Source: JAVBLK01 sp031553565
GTDB lineage: Bacteria > Bacillota > Clostridia > Christensenellales > DUVY01
Length of the DNA stretch: 32,989 nt
Assembly (NCBI GenBank): GCA_031553565.1
Contig: JAVBLK010000047.1
Span: 1-32,989 of the forward strand
Direction: 5' to 3'
The notes beneath the pieces are model-generated. The model was not told the origin of the DNA. It saw only the letters and a program-made list of their open reading frames with translations, and did not search any database. Made by a program: the position numbers and the translations under genes. Shown one piece after another: positions 21,337 to 29,797 of this stretch (its first letter is position 1; each line of letters starts with the position of its first letter).

Positions 21337-22791
21337 ATGGAAACGCACGGGACAGACGAAAAAGAACCGGCATCCAAGCGGAACGCCGCCTCCGGCTTTA
21401 AACAAATCAAGCGTATTTCGCGCCGCCGTATGCGCGCGCCGCAAATAATCGTGCTGGGGTTTTTATCTATAATCCTTGCCGGCGCACTGCTGCTGATGCT
21501 GCCCGTATCGAACCGCGGCGGCCTCGATTTTACCGACGCGCTGTTTACTTCCGTGTCCGCGGTATGCGTTACCGGGCTGACGACAGTCGATATCGCATCG
21601 GGATTTACTATTTTCGGACAATGTATAATCATCCTTTTGATGCAGACGGGCGGCCTAGGCTTTATGGCTATGGCAACATTGGTATTCCTGGCGATAAGAA
21701 AACGCATAACGCTGCGCGAACGAATGGCCATCCAGGACAGCCTTAATCAGGAAACGCATCAGGGCGTCATCAGGATGACCAAGAAAATTTTTATCGGGAC
21801 TTTCATAATAGAGGGCGCGGGCTTTTTGCTGCTGCTGCCGTTCTTTATAATAAACTTCGGCGCGATCGGCGCGTTTAAGGCGCTGTTTACCGCCGTGTCT
21901 GCCTTTTGCAACTGCGGCCTTGATAATTTAGGCGACACTGCGGCGGGCGCCTTTTCCAGCCTTTCCGGCTTTGGCGGCGGCGAATATTACGGGCGCGTCG
22001 TCGTTCTTTTGTCAATTTGCTTTCTTATCGTTTTGGGCGGTCTCGGATTTGCGGTGATCACTGACGTGATAGAGAAAAAGCGGTTCCGTAAATTCCGGCT
22101 GCATACCAAGCTGGCGCTGGCCGTAACCGGTATCCTGCTGGCTTCGGGCGTGATCGTCTATATGGCCGCCGAGTACAACAATCCCGACACCCTGGGCGGC
22201 ATGTCTTTTTTCGATAAGCTTTTAAACAGCTTTGCGCTGGCGGTTTTCCCGCGCACCTCGGGCTTTTCTGCCGTCGCGACGGACAAGCTGACGCCTGCAA
22301 GCACTCTTTTTTCAATGTTCCTGATGTTCATAGGCGCCTCCCCCGCCTCGACGGGCGGCGGTATAAAGACGACAACTGCTGCGATCCTCCTTATCGGCGC
22401 GTGGTACGGATTCCGCGACGGCGGCGAGACGACCGCCGGCGGGCGCACGATCACGCGCAGGGCGATACTGAAAAGCCTGGCAGTTTTCCTGTTTGCCCTT
22501 TTGCTGGTCCTGTTGGTCACAATGGTGATCATGGCAACCGAAAGCGGGTCGCAGGTTGCGGAAGGCGGCTTATATTCCCTGGAAAACTTATTGTTCGAGG
22601 CGGTCAGCGCGTTCTCGACGACGGGGCTGTCGCGCGGCGTAACGCCGTTACTCTCGGCTGCCGGCAAATACCTTATTATGCTGCTGATGTTCTGCGGGCG
22701 GCTGGGGCCGCTGACGATCGGGCTGATGTTTATAAAGAGCGGCAAGCCGCAGCTTTTAAAGTACCCCGACGCATACATCATGATAGGATAA
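21337..22791 (+). CDS. ktrB: Potassium uptake transporter membrane subunit KtrB/TrkH
   Basis: This 484-residue membrane protein forms the K+ (or Na+-coupled K+) channel of the Ktr/Trk system. The four P-loop repeats of the family are visible: TSVSAVCVTGLTTVD, TAVSAFCNCGLDN, FPRTSGFSAVATD with ASPASTGGGIKTT, and EAVSAFSTTGLSRG, each followed by membrane helices. RIPQTGGLGFM-like segments (LLMQTGGLGFMAMATL) also match KtrB. An N-terminal basic tail of about 30 residues precedes the first helix. The next gene encodes the regulatory subunit KtrA, 149 bp downstream. The ATG has no Shine-Dalgarno and lies 6-13 bases from candidate -10 boxes, suggesting a leaderless or near-leaderless message. Confidence 0.93.
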   Translation: METHGTDEKEPASKRNAASGFKQIKRISRRRMRAPQIIVLGFLSIILAGALLLMLPVSNRGGLDFTDALFTSVSAVCVTGLTTVDIASGFTIFGQCIIILLMQTGGLGFMAMATLVFLAIRKRITLRERMAIQDSLNQETHQGVIRMTKKIFIGTFIIEGAGFLLLLPFFIINFGAIGAFKALFTAVSAFCNCGLDNLGDTAAGAFSSLSGFGGGEYYGRVVVLLSICFLIVLGGLGFAVITDVIEKKRFRKFRLHTKLALAVTGILLASGVIVYMAAEYNNPDTLGGMSFFDKLLNSFALAVFPRTSGFSAVATDKLTPASTLFSMFLMFIGASPASTGGGIKTTTAAILLIGAWYGFRDGGETTAGGRTITRRAILKSLAVFLFALLLVLLVTMVIMATESGSQVAEGGLYSLENLLFEAVSAFSTTGLSRGVTPLLSAAGKYLIMLLMFCGRLGPLTIGLMFIKSGKPQLLKYPDAYIMIG

Positions 22792-22939
22792 AATCCGGGT
22801 TTTCGCATTAGGAAGAATGCGCAGGAAGCCCGCCAAAAGAAAACCGTCCGGGAGAAGAGTTTTAGGAGGCAACGTATATATTTGTTTTCAGCCGGCACGG
22901 CTTTTTCTTACCGGTAATTCGATATTGGAGAGTATATTT

Positions 22940-23674
22940 ATGTCTAAAGTAAAAAAAGCAAAAGAAAAAGAAACAGTCAAAAAAAGCATGACGCAGTTTG
23001 CCGTTATCGGCCTGGGGCGGTTCGGGATCTCACTTGCGCGCAGCCTGTTTGAAAACGGCATGGACGTACTGGCGATCGATACCGACCATGACGCGGTCAA
23101 CCGCGCGGGCGATTTTACCACGCACGCCGTTTGCGCGGACGCCGCCGACGAGCATGTTTTGGCGCAGCTGGGGATCGGCAATTTTGACGCCGTCATCGTC
23201 TGTATAGGCGGCGACAATACCGAGGCCAGCATCTTCGTCACGCTGCTGTGCAAGCAGCTGGGCGCCAAATACATCATTTCCAAGGCCGTCAGCGCGACGC
23301 ATAAGCGGGTGTTGGAAAAGATCGGCGCCGACCTTGTTATTTTTCCGGAGGAATACATGGGACAGAAGGTTTCCGAGATGCTGACGAACCCCACGATGCT
23401 GGAGGTATTGGAGCTTACCGACAATTACCGTCTGGTAGAAATTAAAACGCCTGCCGCCTGGCAGAACAAGACCCTGGCCGAGCTTGACCTTAGAGGCCGC
23501 TACGGCGTCAGCATCCTGATCATAAAGCGCGGAGAAACCGTTTTAAACAACGTGACGGGCGAAACCTGCCTTCTCCCCGGCGACGAGCTGATAATCGGCG
23601 GCGACACAGCGCATACCGAAAAAGTAAAAAAGCTTGCCACCGAAACTGTCGCCGACTTAGAGGACCTGACGTAA
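22940..23674 (+). CDS. ktrA: Potassium uptake regulatory subunit KtrA/TrkA
   Basis: KtrA forms a cytoplasmic ring below KtrB and gates it in response to ATP/ADP and, through its C-terminal domain, often c-di-AMP. The 244 residues contain an RCK_N Rossmann domain (FAVIGLGRFG, with GxGxxG at 24-29, and the acidic end of strand 2 LAIDTDHD, Asp47) and an RCK_C domain (VEIKTPAAWQNKTLAELDLR to LLPGDELIIGG). A longer frame reaches back to 22817, but ATG 22940 has GGAGAG 7 bases upstream and fits the family start apart from about 18 extra charged residues. It is paired with ktrB. Confidence 0.94.
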   Translation: MSKVKKAKEKETVKKSMTQFAVIGLGRFGISLARSLFENGMDVLAIDTDHDAVNRAGDFTTHAVCADAADEHVLAQLGIGNFDAVIVCIGGDNTEASIFVTLLCKQLGAKYIISKAVSATHKRVLEKIGADLVIFPEEYMGQKVSEMLTNPTMLEVLELTDNYRLVEIKTPAAWQNKTLAELDLRGRYGVSILIIKRGETVLNNVTGETCLLPGDELIIGGDTAHTEKVKKLATETVADLEDLT

Positions 23675-23831
23675 AAATCCTGCGCCAAACCACGTATTTA
23701 GGGAACGAATGCCGTAAACCTTTTTTACGTGACCAGCAGGCAAAGATTACTTTACAGGAAGCTGTATCTGCATAACGTGACGAGCTTTTAAAACCGCCCC
23801 CCCGTATCACGCCGGTTATGCGCCTGCGGTA

Positions 23832-24944
23832 TTATATCCTGCCGAAGATCATGCGGCCGGCTGCCGTCTGCAGCGAGGTCGTAATCGTTATATCCACTTC
23901 CTGCCCCACGTTTTTCCCGCCGTTCTCGACGACGATCATGGTGCCGTCCTCTAAGTAAGCTACCGCCTGACCGAATTCCTTGCCTTCCTTCACCAGCTTC
24001 ACCCGCATCTTTTCGCCGGGCAGGGCGATCGGCTTGATGGCGTTGGACAGCTCGTTTATATTTAATACCTGGATTTCCTTTAACGCGGCGATCTTGTTGA
24101 GGTTGTAGTCGTTTGTTATGATCTTCGCGCTTATATCAGCCGCCAGCTTTAAGAGCTTATAATCCGTATCTCCCTCGTCATAATCCTTATCGGACAGCAC
24201 TACCTCGCAATTCTTCAGCTGCTGCATCGCATTGATTATATCTACCCCGCGCTTGCCACGGTTGCGCTTAAGCGCGTCCTGGCTGTCGGTTATATGCCGT
24301 AATTCCTCGATGATAAAAGCCGGAATAATGAACGGCCCTTCAACAAAGCCGCTTTTTGCAACGTCCAATATCCTGCCGTCTATAAGCGACGAAGAATCCA
24401 GTATTTTGGGCGGCGCGCCCACGGCCGCCGCTCCGTCCTTATTCTTATCCCTGGCGGGCTCGGACATACGCCGCGCCCCCAGCATCAGCCCGACAAACCC
24501 CAGTACAAGGCACAGGATTATCGGCACCGGCGCGGTTTCGGCGATACCATCGAATATCAGCGTCAATATAAGGACTATGCCGAGGCCGATCACAAGGCCG
24601 ATAAGCCCCATCAGGATCTGCTTGCCCGTATAATGCGAAAGCGCCTTTTCCACGCCCTTATATATCCAGTACAGCCCGGACAGGATCGATTTTGCCGAAA
24701 GCAAGGCGATCGCGCCCAAAAGCACCGATCCCGCAAACAGCATGATCCAATAAAGGTCGCTTGAAAGCGTTCCGGTAATATTCCCTTTGTCGTCAACGAT
24801 CCTCAGGCCGGTACTCCTGAGGATAAGCGTATACAGCCACAGCCAGATCATAATGAACGCAGCCGCAATGACAATGCGCGCTATCCACAGCGAGAGGCGG
24901 CCGAACGTCTTTTTCTCATTTTTGGGTTTGGGTTTTTTTGACAT
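23832..24944 (-). CDS. PIN/TRAM-domain integral membrane protein (YacL-like)
   Basis: The 370 residues hold four membrane helices (about 20-45, 62-85, 110-132, 137-157), then a PIN nuclease domain (about 181-300) and a C-terminal TRAM domain (about 308-366). PIN acidic residues are visible: ILDSSSLIDGRI (Asp183), IIEELRHI (Glu214), DEGDTDYKLL (Asp261) and IITNDYNLNKIA (Asp279). YacL-type proteins are conserved in Bacillota and Actinobacteria; the RNA target is unknown. The open frame extends to 25103, but ATG 24944 is preferred because GGGAG lies 7 bases upstream and a consensus-like promoter (25026-25054) lies within the longer frame. Confidence 0.92.
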   Translation of the reverse strand: MSKKPKPKNEKKTFGRLSLWIARIVIAAAFIMIWLWLYTLILRSTGLRIVDDKGNITGTLSSDLYWIMLFAGSVLLGAIALLSAKSILSGLYWIYKGVEKALSHYTGKQILMGLIGLVIGLGIVLILTLIFDGIAETAPVPIILCLVLGFVGLMLGARRMSEPARDKNKDGAAAVGAPPKILDSSSLIDGRILDVAKSGFVEGPFIIPAFIIEELRHITDSQDALKRNRGKRGVDIINAMQQLKNCEVVLSDKDYDEGDTDYKLLKLAADISAKIITNDYNLNKIAALKEIQVLNINELSNAIKPIALPGEKMRVKLVKEGKEFGQAVAYLEDGTMIVVENGGKNVGQEVDITITTSLQTAAGRMIFGRI

Positions 24945-25025
24945 TTGAAAACTCCCTATAATTCCGGATAAGTTCTTTCGGGGATTACGCGTCCCGCCGC
25001 AAATGAATCCGAATAAATTACCGAT

Positions 25026-25054
25026 ATTATACCGCAAAAAACGTAGTTTTGCAA
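25026..25054 (-). promoter_or_regulatory. Predicted sigma-A promoter of the PIN/TRAM gene
   Basis: The minus strand has TTGCAA (25049-25054), 17 bp and TATAAT (25026-25031). This places the transcription start about 75 bases before the ATG at 24944 and argues against any start upstream of it. Confidence 0.6.
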
Positions 25055-25127
25055 GAAATAGGCTGCGCGGAAGACGGTGACAAATGTCACGTTTTTGCCG
25101 CATTATATAACTACTGCATGATTACAG

Positions 25128-25901
25128 CTAAAGGCTTTCGCCGGGTGCCTCCGGGTTGGCCGCGCGCTTTCTGCGCCGCGCCTCCGACCGTTTAAACATC
25201 GCCGCCTCGAATTTCCCGCCGTACCTTATCGCCAGGAACAGCATGAACACCGCCGCCTCAAAAATGACTATGTATAATAATAATGGGATCCCGCCGGAAA
25301 GCGACGCGCCCAGAGCTACGTAAAGTATCGTGCGCCACGGGCGGCCTACAAGGTTAAGTATCAGCATGTGCCACCACTTCATCTTTGTCAGCCCCATCAG
25401 ATAGCACAGCACGTCGGCGGGCATAATAGGAAAGATCATAAACACCAGCACTATCATGTGGCTGCGCTCGTTGAACTTTTTCTCGTACTTTTCAAAAGTC
25501 TTTTTCTTCAGCATGCGCCGTACGAACGGGCGCCCCAAAAGCCTTGTGAGAAAGAATACCAGCATCCCCCCCGCCACGGTGCCTATCATCGAGTACAAAA
25601 AGCCGGTGAGCCCGCCGAACATCGCGCCGCCCAAGAATGAAACCGCGCCCGCCGGCAGTACGATAAGTATTACGCTGAGGGTCTGCAGCAGTATAAACGC
25701 CAGCCCGAACGGGATATTGGAGCCGAGGATATAACCCTTAAGCTTCTCGGCAGTTTCCACGATAGTAGAATTGAAAAAGCGCGTTAAATTCCACGCCTTT
25801 ATCAGCACGTCCGCGATAAACACCGACGCCGCCATCGCCAGGATGATACAAAAATAATTAAGCAGAGTCCTGATAAGTTTTCTCTTTTGCGTTCTTGACA
25901 T
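25128..25901 (-). CDS. VTT-domain (TVP38/TMEM64, DedA-like) membrane protein
   Basis: The 257-residue protein has a membrane anchor (LLNYFCIILAMAASVFIADV) and the VTT core: LPAGAVSFLGGAMFGGLTGF, SMIGTVAGGMLVFFLTRLLG, then FMIFPIMPADVLCYLMGLTK, a re-entrant loop region with conserved Pro and Asp, and LVGRPWRTILYVALGASL. Relatives are thought to move or flip lipids or act in envelope homeostasis. The C-terminus is highly basic (RRRKRAANPEAP). No Shine-Dalgarno precedes the ATG. An extended -10 element (TGG-TATTAT, 25912-25917) sits ten bases before it, pointing to a near-leaderless message. Confidence 0.88.
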   Translation of the reverse strand: MSRTQKRKLIRTLLNYFCIILAMAASVFIADVLIKAWNLTRFFNSTIVETAEKLKGYILGSNIPFGLAFILLQTLSVILIVLPAGAVSFLGGAMFGGLTGFLYSMIGTVAGGMLVFFLTRLLGRPFVRRMLKKKTFEKYEKKFNERSHMIVLVFMIFPIMPADVLCYLMGLTKMKWWHMLILNLVGRPWRTILYVALGASLSGGIPLLLYIVIFEAAVFMLFLAIRYGGKFEAAMFKRSEARRRKRAANPEAPGESL

Positions 25902-25964
25902 ATCAGCATATATAATACCACATAACGCGGCAAACGCGGGTAAAAAACACGCAAGAGGCCGGAA

Positions 25965-26774
25965 TTATGCCGCAGGCTTACCGGCGTTCTCCGCAGGCGG
26001 ATTTTTTCTGAAATACTCCACCGAAGTAAATTCCATTATTACCGCGCTGTACATAATAAGGGGCAGTGCAAGTATTATGGCTATGAACGGATTGAAAACC
26101 AGCCATACCGCCGTCACGAACGCTGCGTTAATAAGCAGGGACAGCAGATTACCCAGCACGCTTAAGCCCACAATGCGCGGCCTTAAGAATTCTTTCAGCG
26201 GCGCCTTAGGATAATAAATATACCGGGAGTACATAAGGTTCGTCACGGCCTTGAAAACCTGGTTCACCGCCGCAAGGATAAACGCGGAGAATATCCACAG
26301 ATAGCTTACTATCAAAAACGCTGCGGCGGATACCGCAGAGATCATCGTCCTGATGACGAATACGATTATGCCCCGCTTTGTTCCGCCGTTTGAAACGTCT
26401 TTTTTAATAAACGACCGGCACACGGTCTTGGACAGCTGGCAAAAGAGCAGTATGACCGCCGCCGACACCGCGGCATAGGCAACGGTGCCGCCGGCCGCGC
26501 CGGGCGTTTGCCCGTTTATAATATCCTTGATCTCAATAAAAAATTCGCTTAAGAACTCGCGCGTGAAAATGCGCTTGATGTTCGCGCCCTCTGTTATTAC
26601 CTTGATGTAATCCGACACAGACTCGTACGAGGTCTGGATATTCCCGCCGAATATCTTGAAAAAGCCGCCGCCGAAAACGGTGACGGCAATAAATATCCCC
26701 AGATATACCATGCCCATTATTGCAATGATATACCTGAAGTACCTGAAATAGTTCTTTGCAGCCGCCTTTATCAT
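25965..26774 (-). CDS. Integral membrane protein of unknown function
   Basis: The 269-residue product has about five membrane segments (IIAIMGMVYLGIFIAVTVFG, AAVSAAVILLFCQL, AAAFLIVSYLWIFSAFILAA, VLGNLLSLLINAAFVTAVWL, PFIAIILALPLIMYSAVI). I do not recognise the family. A longer frame begins at TTG 26795, but a -10 box TATAAT lies at 26784-26789 inside that extension, so ATG 26774, nine bases after the -10 box, is the likely start and would give an almost leaderless message. It lies between the VTT protein gene (63 bp gap) and the M1 peptidase gene (67 bp gap) on the same strand. Confidence 0.72.
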   Translation of the reverse strand: MIKAAAKNYFRYFRYIIAIMGMVYLGIFIAVTVFGGGFFKIFGGNIQTSYESVSDYIKVITEGANIKRIFTREFLSEFFIEIKDIINGQTPGAAGGTVAYAAVSAAVILLFCQLSKTVCRSFIKKDVSNGGTKRGIIVFVIRTMISAVSAAAFLIVSYLWIFSAFILAAVNQVFKAVTNLMYSRYIYYPKAPLKEFLRPRIVGLSVLGNLLSLLINAAFVTAVWLVFNPFIAIILALPLIMYSAVIMEFTSVEYFRKNPPAENAGKPAA

Positions 26775-26841
26775 CCCGCTGTTATTATACCGCAAGACGG
26801 CTGTTTTAGTTCATTTGCCGTCAGGCAGTTTGAAAAACGGA

Positions 26842-28356
26842 TCAATAGAAGTCCGTTATCAGCACAGTACCCTTTACCCACGCGTTGAACCAACCGTCAA
26901 GATCCCTGCCCGACGCGGCTTCGAACGCGCCCACCATGTGCGGCTGTTTGACGTTGGCAAACATATTCTGCGCATAGTATTTTTTAAGCCCCGCAAAAAA
27001 ATGCTTATCCCCTATCGTGCTCCTTAAATTGTCGAACAAAAGCTGCCCCTTGACGTACGTCATGCAGACGTATTCGCCCTCTGTGGCGAATTCGTTAAGC
27101 GCCCTGTCCATGCTTGTATCCAGGGTCTTCCCGTCAGGCAGATAGATCTTGATGATATCGGCGTACAAAAGATAGTCCCGCATCGTCTGCATAATACGCT
27201 CTGCCCTGTCCTGCCGGTAGCTTTCGTTTTTCTCGTAAAACAACGTCGTCGAATAATCGGCCAGCCCCTCGTCCATCCACGCATACCTTACCTCGTCATT
27301 GCCGATCACGCCGTACCACCATTGATGGGCGACTTCGTGTACTATGACCTCGCGGTAATAATCATATTCCTCGATCGCGTCGGATATATAAACAAGGTTG
27401 GGATACTCCATTCCGCCGTGCAGGAAGCCCGTCTTGACGACCGCAAGGGTCTTGTAAGGATAATCGCCGAACAGATCGTTAAACGTGTTTACGGCGTCAA
27501 CGGCGGCCTTCAGCGAGACGTCGGGCGAAGCGTCATCGTAATAATAGTAACTGATCTGCGTTTTCCCCGCCTTCGCGCTGACCGTCTCGTATATGCTCCC
27601 CAGTACTATCGCGAAGTCGCGGACAGCCTTTGCCCGGTACTTGTCCGTGCGCTTGCCCCCGTCAATCGTGCTTTTCAGCAGCTCGCCTGTTGCCGCGACC
27701 TTCATATCTGACGCCGACGTGATCGTGACCTCGTAATTTGCGGTTTCGGAATAAAAGCAGTCGCCCTTGGAATAGTACGGATCGGCAACAAAGCCGCCGG
27801 CCTCATACACGCAGGCGATCGGGTACCAGTTGCCCAGATTCACCGATTTGGCGTTATATCCAAGGCGGTGCATAACGTTTGCCAGCTTCAGCGTAAAATC
27901 CAGATTTATCTTGTACCTTGCCGTCGGGTACAGCGCCTTGTCAAAAACGACGGTAAGGATATCCATGTCCTCGCCGCCCAGGCCGGACACAGCCGCCCTG
28001 CCGTTCAGCATAACGTTTGTGATTGCTATTGACCCGTAAGATTCGCCGTCCGGGTACGCGACCGCCCTCTTTTTGGGATCGGAAGAGATAGGCGAATACT
28101 TAGCGTTTTCGCGGTAGGCGTTGCCGTACAGGTGCAGCTTCAGCTCGTTTAAGGGAACGTCGGTGTTGTTGATATAGGAAAGCTCGTAAGAGCCCTTGAC
28201 CGTTTTCAGGTTATCGTCGTACTCGCAGACGATGATATAGTTGTTGACCGATCTCGAGGCGTTCGCAATACCGTCAGCGCAGGACGCAAGCGGCATAACC
28301 GCAAGGCTCAGGATCAGGCACAGCAAAGCCGCTTTATATATTCTTTTTTTATACAT
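26842..28356 (-). CDS. M1-family zinc metallopeptidase, lipoprotein
   Basis: The 504-residue protein is an extracellular aminopeptidase-type gluzincin anchored as a lipoprotein (PLASC, Cys26). An N-terminal beta domain (about 35-260) precedes the thermolysin-like catalytic domain with substrate-binding GGMEYP at 314-319 and the zinc site HEVAH at 340-344 with Glu363 in WMDEGLADY, the exact HEXXH-x18-E spacing of M1 peptidases. Downstream a short helical segment ends the protein; the large C-terminal domain of classical PepN is absent, as in many bacterial M1 lipoproteins. The start has GGCGGGG about 8 bases upstream. It probably trims peptides outside the cell; the substrate is unknown. Confidence 0.93.
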   Translation of the reverse strand: MYKKRIYKAALLCLILSLAVMPLASCADGIANASRSVNNYIIVCEYDDNLKTVKGSYELSYINNTDVPLNELKLHLYGNAYRENAKYSPISSDPKKRAVAYPDGESYGSIAITNVMLNGRAAVSGLGGEDMDILTVVFDKALYPTARYKINLDFTLKLANVMHRLGYNAKSVNLGNWYPIACVYEAGGFVADPYYSKGDCFYSETANYEVTITSASDMKVAATGELLKSTIDGGKRTDKYRAKAVRDFAIVLGSIYETVSAKAGKTQISYYYYDDASPDVSLKAAVDAVNTFNDLFGDYPYKTLAVVKTGFLHGGMEYPNLVYISDAIEEYDYYREVIVHEVAHQWWYGVIGNDEVRYAWMDEGLADYSTTLFYEKNESYRQDRAERIMQTMRDYLLYADIIKIYLPDGKTLDTSMDRALNEFATEGEYVCMTYVKGQLLFDNLRSTIGDKHFFAGLKKYYAQNMFANVKQPHMVGAFEAASGRDLDGWFNAWVKGTVLITDFY

Positions 28357-28435
28357 ACATACCCCGCCGGAAATATTTGTCGGAATATGTATATTGACAA
28401 AGCGCGCTGATTATTCCCCGCGCAGGGCCTTTTGC

Positions 28436-29599
28436 CTATCCGTTGGTTGTCTTCCTGCCTTTCTCCGGCTCCTCTTTTTTCAGCTCGGCAAATTTCGCCG
28501 CCATCGTGGGGTTGCCGTGCGTCAGCTTTTTGACAGTAACGTCGTCCAGTTTTTTATTGGCCAGGCTGAGGTTTCTGATTGATGCAAGCAGGTTTTCCTT
28601 GACCTTTTCAAGGTTTTTTATTGTTTTATCTATTTCGCCTATCGCTTCATTGAATTGCCGCCCGGCCAGCTCCCTGTTCCGCGTAAAACTGTCCTTGAAC
28701 TCGTTCAGCTTCTCCTCGAACTCTGTTATATCGATGTTCTGGTGCCTGATACGCGCAAGCTCGGCTTTGTCGTCCGCAGTCCTGAGCGCCGCGTTGCGGA
28801 GCACCGTGATTATCGGGATAAAGAATTGCGGCCGGACAACGTACATCTTTTCAAAGCGGTGAGACATGTCCACGATACCGCTGTTGTAAAGATCGCTGTC
28901 GGCCTCAAGCAGAGAAACAAGCACAGCGTACTCGCACTTCTTCTCCTGCCGGTCCTTATGCAGCTCATTTAAGAAATCCTCGTTTTTTTTCTTCGTCGCC
29001 GTGGTGTCCTGTTCGTTTTTCATCTCGAACATTATCGAGATTATCGGAGCGCCGTCCGCGCCGGTCTCGCGGTATATATAGTCGCCCTTGCTGCCTGACT
29101 TCGCGTCGTTGTCTTTTTCAAAGTATGCGTTCTGAAAGCCGGTGGCGCGCAGCTTGTTGAATTCGATCTCACAATGCTGCTCCAAGCTTTCCCCGACCAT
29201 CTTGGTGGACTGCCGCGCCTTCATATCCTTGTAGTAAGCGATCATTTCGGAGTTCGATTTCAGCTCGGCCTCGTACTTTATTACGATGCCTTCCTTCTCC
29301 TTTGCAAGCGTCTCCATAGCTTTCTGAATTGCCAGCTCTTTTTTTATCTCGGCGCCTTCAAGCTGGGCTTTCTGCTCGGCGATCAGGACGTCCTTTTTTG
29401 CGATATCTTTCTGCAAATCGTTCCGGGCGTTGGCGACGGCCAGCTCGACCGCCCTGGCAAGATCGGCGCGGTACCTCGCTTCCCTCTCGCGCAGCTCGTT
29501 TTCAAATTCGATATTGCGCGCCTGCTTTATGATATCGGCATAGCCCGCGTCATCCGCCTTGAATACGTTCCCGCACTTTGAGCATTTGATCTCGTTCAT
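28436..29599 (-). CDS. DUF2130 protein: zinc ribbon, coiled coil and nuclease-like core
   Basis: The 387 residues begin with a partial zinc-ribbon motif (IKCSKCGNVF, Cys6 and Cys9), followed by a long coiled coil rich in Glu, Lys and Ala (about 25-140), the DUF2130 core and a second coiled coil near the C-terminus (LNEFKDSFTRNRELAG, KTIKNLEKVKENLLASIRNL). The core contains GSKGDYIY then ISIMFEMKNE, an acidic-x(n)-E-x-K layout suggestive of the PD-(D/E)xK nuclease fold. The cellular role is not established. The ATG has GGAGG 6 bases upstream. MITE copy C lies 23 bp upstream and fills the gap to the aspS stop, so the gene may be read through from aspS or from a promoter in the MITE. Confidence 0.87.
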   Translation of the reverse strand: MNEIKCSKCGNVFKADDAGYADIIKQARNIEFENELREREARYRADLARAVELAVANARNDLQKDIAKKDVLIAEQKAQLEGAEIKKELAIQKAMETLAKEKEGIVIKYEAELKSNSEMIAYYKDMKARQSTKMVGESLEQHCEIEFNKLRATGFQNAYFEKDNDAKSGSKGDYIYRETGADGAPIISIMFEMKNEQDTTATKKKNEDFLNELHKDRQEKKCEYAVLVSLLEADSDLYNSGIVDMSHRFEKMYVVRPQFFIPIITVLRNAALRTADDKAELARIRHQNIDITEFEEKLNEFKDSFTRNRELAGRQFNEAIGEIDKTIKNLEKVKENLLASIRNLSLANKKLDDVTVKKLTHGNPTMAAKFAELKKEEPEKGRKTTNG

Positions 29600-29622
29600 T
29601 ATTTACCTCCGGCCGGCATTTA

Positions 29623-29781
29623 GGAATCGCTGAATAATTCGGTCTAATTTCCAGCGGCGTCTTTTTCGCCTGAAAACATCTTCTTTCATTCACAAATAGT
29701 TCTACTATTTGCTGCAAAAACAAGCCGTTTTCTGTCTTAAAAATACTTGCTCTAAATTAACCTCATTTATTCATCGTTTCC
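29623..29781 (+). repeat. MITE copy C (159 bp) with TTTA target duplication
   Basis: It starts GGAATCGCTGAATAATTCGG and ends TTATTCATCGTTTCC, flanked by TTTA on both sides (29619-29622 and 29782-29785). The central hairpin CAAATAGT-TCT-ACTATTTG (29693-29711) is perfect. Same orientation as copy B and same length as copy E. It occupies nearly the whole aspS-DUF2130 gap, ending 16 bp from the aspS stop. Confidence 0.92.
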
Positions 29782-29797
29782 TTTACTTTTTCCGCGC

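Noticed and set aside
22889..22907. Small AGCCG/CGGCT hairpin with T-run between ktrB and ktrA as a terminator
   Set aside because: The stem is only five base pairs and the gene pair should be co-expressed; at most a weak attenuator.
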